This document shows, piece after piece, positions 5,693 to 11,554 of a stretch of 11,554 bases of DNA. Numbering within the stretch: the first letter of the stretch is position 1; each line of letters begins with the position of its first letter. The position numbers and the translations under genes were made by a program. The notes beneath the pieces were generated by a model. It saw nothing but the letters and a program-made list of their open reading frames with translations, was not told the DNA's origin and searched no databases. Origin of the DNA: Pseudomonadota bacterium (GTDB lineage Bacteria; Pseudomonadota; Alphaproteobacteria; UBA1280; UBA12223). Location of the stretch: assembly GCA_002937495.1 (NCBI GenBank), contig PTJW01000021.1, positions 1 through 11,554 of the forward strand, given 5' to 3'.

Positions 5693-6187
5693 TTATTGAC
5701 CTAAGTCTTCAGCTGCTTTTTTAGTTAGTTCTTTTGCTTTTTTTGCATCAACTGTGTCTAGCACTAGTTTTTCTGTTGCAGTGATTACTAAAGTGTGTGC
5801 TTCAGATTTTATCTCAGCAATTGCTTTGTTTTTAGCGGCTTCGATTTGTCTTTCAGCTGTTTGAGATTTATCATTAAGGCTAATCTCAAGTTCTTTAGTT
5901 TTCTTATCTGCGATTTCTTTTGCATTATCTTTAGCTTCTTGAATAACAAGTTTAGCTTCTGAGTTTGCTTTTTCTAGTTTTTCATTGTATTGCTCTAAAA
6001 GTTCTTGAGCTTGGTTTTTAAGCTCTTCAGCTGCCTTTAGGTCAGCTTTAATAAGAGTAGCTCTTTCATCTAGAGATTTTGCAATGCTAGGAGCAGCAAA
6101 CTTATACATAAATACTAACAGAACTACAAAACATAGCACTAACCAAAACATTTGTGAGTGTAAAAATGTAAAGTCGAATAGTTCCAT
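5693..6187 (-). CDS. atpF: ATP synthase F0 subunit b (b'-like)
   Basis: Part of the peripheral stalk that holds the F1 head against the membrane sector. The 164-residue protein has one N-terminal membrane helix (about 12-30). A long, highly charged Ala/Lys/Glu coiled coil then runs from about 38 to the end, the expected shape for subunit b. The start SQMFWLVLCFVVLL (11-24) is closer to the b' subunit (atpX/atpG) that follows atpE in alphaproteobacteria than to classical b. In those genomes a second b gene usually comes next, but here a terminator follows. The ribosome binding site is TAGGA, eight bases before the ATG. Confidence 0.9.
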   Translation of the reverse strand: MELFDFTFLHSQMFWLVLCFVVLLVFMYKFAAPSIAKSLDERATLIKADLKAAEELKNQAQELLEQYNEKLEKANSEAKLVIQEAKDNAKEIADKKTKELEISLNDKSQTAERQIEAAKNKAIAEIKSEAHTLVITATEKLVLDTVDAKKAKELTKKAAEDLGQ

Positions 6188-6218
6188 GTTTAATTCCTAA
6201 ATATTAAATGTTTATGTA

Positions 6219-6449
6219 TTAAAGAACGAAGATGATAATCATTGCTACTGTGAAAGCAAATAGAGCGATAGCTTCAACGATAGCTAAACCAATGAAGAAC
6301 ATACCTTTAAGTTTGTCTTCTGCTTCTGGTTGTCTAGCGATTGACTCGAAATATTTACCAACTAAGTTACCTAAACCTAAACCAGCACCAATCATACCTA
6401 AACAAGCTAAACCAGCACCAATTGCTTTAAGACCTAATGTTAATTCCAT
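6219..6449 (-). CDS. atpE: ATP synthase F0 subunit c
   Basis: The proton-carrying ring subunit. The 76-residue protein forms a hairpin of two membrane helices. The first contains the Gly-rich packing motif (GAGLGLGNLVG, 21-31). The polar loop is ARQPEAEDK (38-46), with the conserved RQPE that contacts F1. The second helix carries the ion-binding carboxylate Glu59 in GLAIVEAIALF. No Na+-type extra ligands are evident, so proton use is expected. The ribosome binding site AAAGGA lies about ten bases upstream. The gene sits 50 bases after atpB and 31 before atpF in the same operon. Confidence 0.97.
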   Translation of the reverse strand: MELTLGLKAIGAGLACLGMIGAGLGLGNLVGKYFESIARQPEAEDKLKGMFFIGLAIVEAIALFAFTVAMIIIFVL

Positions 6450-6499
6450 AATATTATATTCCTTTTTTAGATTATTTTTTTGTTTATAACAAAACTATC

Positions 6500-7237
6500 T
6501 TAATGTAAGTTTATTGCATCATTAAGATAAACGCAAGTTAATATTGTGAAAATATAAGCTTGCAGAAACGCAACCATAAGCTCAAGAGCCATGATACCTA
6601 ATAGTATTCCAGCTGGTAGAACTGCCGAAACAGCCGCCCAACCTGCTAACATAACAGCAAATGACGCAAATACTTTAAGTAAAATGTGTCCAGCGATCAT
6701 ATTAGCTGCAAGACGAACAGCAAGTGTGCATGGTCTTGCAAAGAATGAGATTAATTCTAAGATTACAATTAAAGGCATTAGTAATAGTGGAGTGCCTTCA
6801 GGTGCAAATAATTTAAAGAACTTTAAGCCATGGTTATAAAAGCCAACAATCCAAACCATTAAAAATACAGCAATACCCATTGCAAATGTAATTGAGATTT
6901 GTGATGTTGATGTGTATGAACCAGGTAGCATACCTAAAGCATTATTTGCCGCTACAAAGAAAAATACAGTAAAGATTAGAGGAACGAACTTAAGACCTTT
7001 CATACCTGTTGTAGATACAGTTAAGTCTTTAATAAATTCATAAGAAAGTTCTACTACTGACTGCATTCTTGAAGGTATTGTATTTCTTTTTCTAAGTCCA
7101 AGTGCGAAAAATAACATAACAGTTGCTGTTGCAATAAGCATCCATAAAGACTGGTTTGTTAAAGCAATATCAAAACCTGCTACATTAAACGAGGCAAGCT
7201 CTTTAATTTCAAATTGATGTAGAGGGTTTAAAGCCAT
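6500..7237 (-). CDS. atpB: ATP synthase F0 subunit a
   Basis: Forms the two half-channels for protons beside the c ring. The 245-residue polytopic protein has about five to six membrane helices. The essential arginine is Arg175 in TLAVRLAANMIAGH (171-184), within the family signature; PEGTPLLLMPLIV (146-158) and the terminal ILTCVYLNDAINLH are also typical. The start is supported by AAGGAA (about 11 bases upstream) and by the usual N-terminal PLHQFEI, which alphaproteobacterial subunit a proteins share. No atpI precedes it; a promoter and the divergent 409-aa gene lie upstream. The F1 genes are not in the window, as expected where F0 and F1 are separate operons. Confidence 0.97.
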   Translation of the reverse strand: MALNPLHQFEIKELASFNVAGFDIALTNQSLWMLIATATVMLFFALGLRKRNTIPSRMQSVVELSYEFIKDLTVSTTGMKGLKFVPLIFTVFFFVAANNALGMLPGSYTSTSQISITFAMGIAVFLMVWIVGFYNHGLKFFKLFAPEGTPLLLMPLIVILELISFFARPCTLAVRLAANMIAGHILLKVFASFAVMLAGWAAVSAVLPAGILLGIMALELMVAFLQAYIFTILTCVYLNDAINLH

Positions 7238-7278
7238 ACTAATTTTGTTCCTTTTTTTGTTTTATTTTCTTGCCATTG

Positions 7279-7307
7279 ATTGTATTTTATTTTTTCATCT
7301 TTATCAA
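7279..7307 (-). promoter_or_regulatory. Sigma70-type promoter of the atpBEF operon
   Basis: On the minus strand, TTGATA (7307-7302) and TACAAT (7284-7279) are separated by exactly 17 bases. Each box has five matches of six. The position gives a leader of about 35 bases before the atpB start. Confidence 0.75.
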
Positions 7308-7345
7308 TGTTTTTTTATAATAATTTTGATTTTTTTTAATGTTAG

Positions 7346-7403
7346 TTGAAAATTTATGAAAATTGCTATACTATATCAAGATGTTTATGGTATTTATTAT
7401 AAT
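7346..7403 (+). promoter_or_regulatory. Candidate promoters of the TraU-like operon
   Basis: TGCTATACT (7364-7372) is an extended -10 with TTGAAA (7346-7351) upstream at a short 15-base spacing. A second candidate -10, TATAAT (7398-7403), has no good -35 box. The first is preferred. A ribosome binding site AGGAGA (7409-7414) follows, six bases before the start at 7421. Confidence 0.5.
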
Positions 7404-7420
7404 ATGTTAGGAGAACTAAA

Positions 7421-8650
7421 ATGTTAGTGGTTAGAATATTGAGTTTAGTTGCATTAGTATTAAGCGTAAGTAACGCACATGCATCTATTACAGAAGGTTT
7501 AATGACATCTGAGGATTTAGATGCCTATGCAAATAGAATTGATTTTCTTAACTGTGCTTATGGGATGCCCAGTAAAATAACTGAGTGTAACAGCTCAACA
7601 GCAGCTGCTAGATCATCAGCTTTAGGTTTTAGAAAACAACAGGCTGCAGGTTTAAATGCATCTAAAAAAGCAGCACTTGATGCAGCTTTAGCCGCACTTC
7701 TACCGAAAATTAATAAACAAGATGTTGATGATTATATGGTGTATTTTGCTGGTTTGCCGGAGTCTAAGCAAATTGATGAATATGGTGAAGATGCAATTAT
7801 TACTTATACAATAATGATTCCAGGTGAAGCTACAATGGATATGGCAGCATCAAAAGATTTTGATAATCCTGATGCGAATAAAGATGTTGTGAGTCAAAAG
7901 TTTGAATATACAAAAGAAGAGTTAAGGGCTTTAAATGGAAATCAGGAGAAGTATGATGATACAGGTGATTATACTCCTAAGGACCTACAGGGTTTAAAAA
8001 CATCAAGAGAGCTTCCAAAACAGCAAAGTCTTATTTTAAAAAATGAAAACACTTTAGGTGAATTAACTATGTTGTCTGGTAAGGATGAGGTAGGTATGAG
8101 TTTAAGAACTAAAACAAAAGTTATTATGCTGTTAAGACGATACCCTGAGCTTGGTTATGCTATTAAAATTTCTAAGTTAGATTTAATGATGGATCAAAAA
8201 ATGAAAAAAGGTGTTTTTGATAGAAGCAAGTTACCAGTTAAAAACTTAGATATTGTTAAGGTGGAAACAGGGAAGCCTGACTATGGTTGGATTAATAGGT
8301 ATTCTAAAATGGAAGATGAAAATAGAAGATCAAGACATAAAGATTCTAACTTTAAAGTTTTAGAGTTTGGTATTGATAGATCTCAGTCTTATTATGATAA
8401 AATGCAGGCTAAAATGGAACTTGGTAATGGTAATTCTGCCAGTGATGATGGTAAAAGAGAGCGATTAATTGAATTATATAAAGATAAAGCTAAATCATTT
8501 CATAAGTCTGTTGAGCGTCAATATTATATTATGAAGTTTTATTATGGTTCAGATCCTGAAGTTAAAGATTTATTAAATCAATATGAAAGTTTTGAATTTG
8601 CTGATATTGGTCCAATGCCAAATGATTTAGATAAAGAGGGGGATTTTTAA
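7421..8650 (+). CDS. Exported protein of unknown function, first gene of a TraU-like operon
   Basis: A 409-residue protein I cannot assign to a family. It has a signal peptide (residues 1-22, probable cleavage after AHA). Two close cysteines follow, C45 and C56, in a segment NCAYGMPSKITEC that could form a disulfide loop, then an Ala-rich helical stretch (about 62-95). The remaining part is strongly charged, Lys/Asp/Glu-rich and probably helical, with no membrane segment. It therefore looks periplasmic. It is followed without any gap by the TraU-like gene, and then by a TrbC/TraW-like gene. In F-type conjugation operons the gene just before traU is traW, but I see no clear TraW similarity here, so a TraW-equivalent role is only a positional guess. 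The start is supported by AGGAGA six bases upstream. Confidence 0.8.
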   Translation: MLVVRILSLVALVLSVSNAHASITEGLMTSEDLDAYANRIDFLNCAYGMPSKITECNSSTAAARSSALGFRKQQAAGLNASKKAALDAALAALLPKINKQDVDDYMVYFAGLPESKQIDEYGEDAIITYTIMIPGEATMDMAASKDFDNPDANKDVVSQKFEYTKEELRALNGNQEKYDDTGDYTPKDLQGLKTSRELPKQQSLILKNENTLGELTMLSGKDEVGMSLRTKTKVIMLLRRYPELGYAIKISKLDLMMDQKMKKGVFDRSKLPVKNLDIVKVETGKPDYGWINRYSKMEDENRRSRHKDSNFKVLEFGIDRSQSYYDKMQAKMELGNGNSASDDGKRERLIELYKDKAKSFHKSVERQYYIMKFYYGSDPEVKDLLNQYESFEFADIGPMPNDLDKEGDF

Positions 8651-10681
8651 ATGAGGGTATTTACTTTTCTTTTATGTTCATTAGTATTATTAACTAACTC
8701 TGTTTTTGCTGCAGAAGCTCCTGGCGCAGGTGCAGGTTCTGGGGGGGCAGGTAGTGTTCCAAGTGGTGTTGAAGAAGTTAATGATATGTACTCTATGTAT
8801 GATGAGTTTGAAATGGAGAATTCAATGAATTTTTCAGACTGTCATGACTTTGGTATAAGTTTTGGTATTGCAATGTGCCCAGGTTTTTTACCATTCCCTA
8901 CTCTTGTTCTTAAGTATAAGTACTGGGATCCTATTGCAATGGTTGAAGTTGTGCATGATCCTTGGAGGAGCTTCTTGTATAAAGAAAGTTTATATGATTT
9001 TTCAGGTAACTCTGAAACTGCAGCTGTTGATGCAGTTGGTTTAAGTCCGACTATTGGTTCTGGTTTTAATAATAGAAAAGCTACATCTTCTGGTAAAGAT
9101 TTTATTGGTACTCAAAAAATGGAAACTCATGTTTGGGCTGTTTCAGATTGGTGGAGACTGCTTAAGACATCTAGTTATTTAGACTCTTGTACATCTTTAA
9201 CTTGTAAAAATAAAGATTGGTCAGGTTGTATTTTTACAGTTATTAATTCAGTTGTTTCAATTAGCTCTCAGATAAATGAAACTATATCAAGTATTAATAA
9301 AGGAGAAGGTGCAGAAGGTAAGGGTCAAGGTGTTAAAAATGGTGATTCTGTTCATTATGAGGATGGCTCTGTTTATGAAAAGCAAGAAGTTACAAATTCA
9401 GAAGGTGATGTAGTAGGCGAGGAGTATGTTGAAACTAGAGAGCCTGGTAATTATGGAGTTGAGGGTTCAGATGGTGATTTTATTGGCCAGGCTGCAGAAG
9501 TTGCTATGTCTGACAGTATTATTCCTGGTATGACTAATGCTGAAATGCTGAGTGCTGGTTTTTCATTGGCTACTGGTGATCCAGTTGGTGCTGGTTTGGC
9601 TGTTGGTGGTGCTGTTGCAGGTGATTTATATGAAGGTTCAGCTCTGCAGGAGTCTGTTAATACTGGTGTTGAAGACTTTAAGACTAATGTTATGGGCTAT
9701 GATCCTGAAGCTGAAGCTCCAGACTTGCCTGCAAGTACTAAAACTGGAGGTGTTGCTAAAACAGAGGGTTCAGGTTTAGCAGGTACAACATCAAGTAATT
9801 CAACAGGTGCATCACAGGCTATGTCTAATAATGCAATGGGTAGAGATGATCCTTCTCAGAAGGGTGCTGAGCAAGATATTATGAGTAATATACCAGGTGC
9901 AGCTAGTGGTTTTGGTACAAAACAGCTTGATATGGCAACATCTGTTATCGATAGAATCGTTTACTTTAATGTTGTGGAACAGTTAATTCAAATGGTAGCA
10001 ACAGTTGTTCCAATTATGGTTCACCCTGTTTATATGTCAGAAAGACATGAAAAAGCTTCATCAGATGGCGGTATATTCTGGTCAAGTTTATTCCAAAGTT
10101 TTGCTGATATGGGTGCAGGTATGATTATGCCAGTATTTTGTATGGGTAGAACAATGGGTATGGCAGTTGATGGTGTAGCAAACTTAGTAGGTGTTGATAT
10201 TTCAAGTAGTATCTTAGGTCCTTTCAGTAATTTCTTAGTGAATAGGTGTGCTGGTTCATGGGGTCCTTTAGAGCCTAGGGTTACTCTAATGGGTACAGGT
10301 GATCATATGGTTGCAGCTGGTATTGCATCGGTTAGAGGTTTAAATATTGCTCAAAGTATTACAGGTGATATGTATAATAAAACTATTAATAATACGCCTT
10401 TTACACAATTAAGATTCAACTTAGATTGGCCACATCAGTCTGGTTGTTATGGATTTACAGGTTTTGATGGTATGAGTAGAGGTTGGACAAGCCCGGCACT
10501 GGGTATAGCTGATCAGGTTGTTAATGCTGTTAAGACGGGTGATTTATCTGGTTTTGATACAAGTAATACAGATGTTAACCCTGTTAATAATGCTGGTGGT
10601 TATGTCTTTACATACTGGAAGAATCGTAAGTGTGAATACTGGATATCTTGTAATAAATGGAAAGGTGATACTGGTTTATAG
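8651..10681 (+). CDS. traU: TraU-like type IV secretion protein with a large central insertion
   Basis: TraU is a periplasmic, cysteine-rich protein of F-type conjugation systems, needed for efficient DNA transfer and pilus assembly. This 676-residue protein has a signal peptide (1-20). Two blocks are reminiscent of F TraU. One is N-terminal (about 60-190): MCPGFLPFP (75-83), YWDPIAMVEV (91-100) and HVWAVSDWW (160-168). The other is C-terminal (about 430-667): CAGSWGPLEP (533-542), then VFTYWKNRKCEYW (652-664), matching TraU's CAGSWG and Y.YWRKR.C end. F TraU has about 330 residues; the excess is mainly a Gly/Ser/Asp-rich stretch at about 195-430, with a glycine-zipper-like part (GDPVGAGLAVGGAVAGD, 309-325). 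Ten cysteines remain in the mature form, all outside the insert. The start follows the previous stop directly, with the ribosome binding site GAGGGGGA (8636-8643). Confidence 0.72.
   Translation: MRVFTFLLCSLVLLTNSVFAAEAPGAGAGSGGAGSVPSGVEEVNDMYSMYDEFEMENSMNFSDCHDFGISFGIAMCPGFLPFPTLVLKYKYWDPIAMVEVVHDPWRSFLYKESLYDFSGNSETAAVDAVGLSPTIGSGFNNRKATSSGKDFIGTQKMETHVWAVSDWWRLLKTSSYLDSCTSLTCKNKDWSGCIFTVINSVVSISSQINETISSINKGEGAEGKGQGVKNGDSVHYEDGSVYEKQEVTNSEGDVVGEEYVETREPGNYGVEGSDGDFIGQAAEVAMSDSIIPGMTNAEMLSAGFSLATGDPVGAGLAVGGAVAGDLYEGSALQESVNTGVEDFKTNVMGYDPEAEAPDLPASTKTGGVAKTEGSGLAGTTSSNSTGASQAMSNNAMGRDDPSQKGAEQDIMSNIPGAASGFGTKQLDMATSVIDRIVYFNVVEQLIQMVATVVPIMVHPVYMSERHEKASSDGGIFWSSLFQSFADMGAGMIMPVFCMGRTMGMAVDGVANLVGVDISSSILGPFSNFLVNRCAGSWGPLEPRVTLMGTGDHMVAAGIASVRGLNIAQSITGDMYNKTINNTPFTQLRFNLDWPHQSGCYGFTGFDGMSRGWTSPALGIADQVVNAVKTGDLSGFDTSNTDVNPVNNAGGYVFTYWKNRKCEYWISCNKWKGDTGL
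8741..8747 (+). repeat. Seven-G homopolymer inside the TraU-like gene
   Basis: A run of seven G lies in codons 31-33, ten residues after the predicted signal peptidase site, within a Gly/Ala/Ser linker. Slippage here would shift the frame before any conserved domain. Confidence 0.9.
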
Positions 10682-10696
10682 TATAAGGAATAAAAA

Positions 10697-11371
10697 ATGA
10701 TGAAAATTTTAATTATATTACTTACTTGTTTGATTTCTTTGGAGTCATATGCTCAAATTAGAGTATATGACCCTACAACAGGTGAAGAAAAAAGTCTTAA
10801 GTATTTAGAAAAAGTAGGAGCTGTTGATGATGTTAGTCCTTTAGAAGAGGAAAATCATAAGATTAATAGATCTAAGTATTATTCAAAAGTTGCAGATCGT
10901 GAATTTAGAACTAAAGAAGAGCTATTTGAATATATGAAGCAAATTCCTGATCGTCAAAAGCCTATTGATCAGCAAAAGATTTCTGGTTTGGGTACAGTTG
11001 TTGTTTTTGGTAGTATCGCAACATTAGATGAAGAGAATTCAGAATATATGAATTCTATTAGAAATATATCTAATGTAAGAACGAAGTTTTACCTTAAAAG
11101 GCCTAATACAATTGCTTCATTAGCATCTTTAGCGGTTAAGACAAAGGCTGCATTTAAAGGAGAGTTGTTATTTGATAGCGGTGGAAAGAATGCAAGGCAG
11201 CTTCGAGTTTCTAGTTATCCTACGGTTATCTATATTGCTCCAGATGGTTCTCAGGCTAGATTTGAGCTAACTGCAGGCGGTGTGAATGCCTTAAGAATGA
11301 AAATCGGTGAGGTTTATGCTTTAATGCAGGCTAGGGGTATGGATACTAAATATAAGCCTGTAGAGGAGTAA
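10697..11371 (+). CDS. trbC: TrbC/TraW-like periplasmic protein of an F-type secretion system
   Basis: A 224-residue protein with a signal peptide (1-19, ending ESYA). A charged linker (about 20-95) precedes a C-terminal thioredoxin-like region typical of the F-type TrbC/TraW group. This runs from GTVVVFGSIA (99-108), through a predicted helix, to LLFDSGGKNARQLRV (157-171) and SSYPTVIYIAPDG (172-184). The DP/DSG-then-VxxxPT arrangement is the family hallmark. There is no CxxC and no cysteine in the mature part, so it is not a redox enzyme. In F, TrbC and TraW interact with TraU in the periplasm during pilus assembly. TraW is the alternative name; the position after traU favours TrbC. Two start codons in tandem (10697 and 10700) are both compatible with AAGGAA (10685-10690). 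A strong terminator follows. Confidence 0.7.
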   Translation: MMKILIILLTCLISLESYAQIRVYDPTTGEEKSLKYLEKVGAVDDVSPLEEENHKINRSKYYSKVADREFRTKEELFEYMKQIPDRQKPIDQQKISGLGTVVVFGSIATLDEENSEYMNSIRNISNVRTKFYLKRPNTIASLASLAVKTKAAFKGELLFDSGGKNARQLRVSSYPTVIYIAPDGSQARFELTAGGVNALRMKIGEVYALMQARGMDTKYKPVEE

Positions 11372-11384
11372 AAATTATATCATT

Positions 11385-11423
11385 AAAAAAGTCATCTATG
11401 TTAAATAGGTGGCTTTTTTAATT
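11385..11423 (+). terminator. Strong terminator of the TraU-like operon
   Basis: A 15-bp stem (11385-11399 with 11405-11419, two G-U pairs on the plus strand) has a five-base loop GTTAA and ends in a run of six T. It closes the operon 14 bases after the trbC-like stop. Confidence 0.87.
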
Positions 11424-11487
11424 TTAATCAATAAAAGTTAGATTATTGAAAAAAAATAAAAAAATTGAAAAAAATAGATAAAAAACC

Positions 11488-11516
11488 TTGAAATGAAAGT
11501 AGATAGTTGTTATAAT
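11488..11516 (+). promoter_or_regulatory. Near-consensus promoter for a gene beyond the window
   Basis: TTGAAA (11488-11493) and a perfect TATAAT (11511-11516) are separated by 17 bases. The last bases (AGGA, 11551-11554) look like the ribosome binding site of the next gene, giving a leader of about 35-40 bases. The DNA between the preceding terminator and this promoter is A-rich and holds no gene I can see. Confidence 0.78.
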
Positions 11517-11554
11517 GCATCAGAATTTCAGCAACAAGAGATAATTTTCTAGGA

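Noticed and set aside
9552..9779. A Leu/Val-rich second frame within the TraU-like gene, and similar ones at 8862-9044 and 10518-10700
   Set aside because: The repeated GGT/GTT codons of the real gene read as Leu/Val in the other frame; there is no start signal, so these are shadows.
1..11554. CRISPR arrays, tRNA genes, insertion sequences, integrases or attachment repeats
   Set aside because: No regularly spaced repeats, tRNA-like cloverleaf, transposase motif or flanking direct repeats were seen by eye.

Overview
The window is a stretch of low-GC bacterial chromosome, most likely from an alphaproteobacterium and possibly a host-associated one (Rickettsiales-like). Three things point there. 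The F0 genes of the ATP synthase (a, c, b) form their own operon with no F1 genes attached, which is the alphaproteobacterial layout. The DksA has the CxxT...CxxA form common in that class. The DNA is AT-rich, with F-type conjugation genes beside housekeeping genes. This placement is inference; there is no rRNA in the window. All 15 genes stop with TAA (12) or TAG (3), and none with TGA.

Layout: (1) 1-352, the C-terminal part of an Fe/Mn superoxide dismutase and its terminator. (2) 363-1268, a promoter, an exported protein of unknown function with a CxxC motif, and a two-way terminator. (3) 1270-2219, minus strand: dksA followed by an overlapping gene for a PCu(A)C-fold exported protein that has lost most of its copper ligands. 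(4) 2271-2396, the gene for the SRP small RNA (ffs, 4.5S type), divergent from dksA. (5) 2453-5225, a tightly packed plus-strand series: a lipoprotein, proline iminopeptidase, trmD and a pseudopilin-like protein, closed by a terminator. (6) 5232-5588, minus strand, a small protein of unknown function bracketed by two near-identical terminator hairpins. (7) 5646-7307, minus strand, the atpB-atpE-atpF operon with its own promoter and terminator. (8) 7346-11419, plus strand, a three-gene exported-protein operon: a 409-aa protein of unknown function, a greatly enlarged TraU-like protein and a TrbC/TraW-like protein, ended by a strong terminator. (9) 11488-11554, a near-consensus promoter and ribosome binding site for a gene just beyond the window.

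The housekeeping genes work independently of one another: oxidative defence, stringent-type transcription control, protein targeting, tRNA methylation and ATP synthesis. The most unusual part is 7421-11371. It looks like the TraW-TraU-TrbC section of an F-type type IV secretion system, rebuilt. The middle gene carries a Gly/Ser/Asp-rich insertion of about 235 residues between the two conserved TraU blocks and a seven-G tract just after its signal peptide. The first gene matches no family I know, and the operon stops after the third gene, where canonical systems continue.
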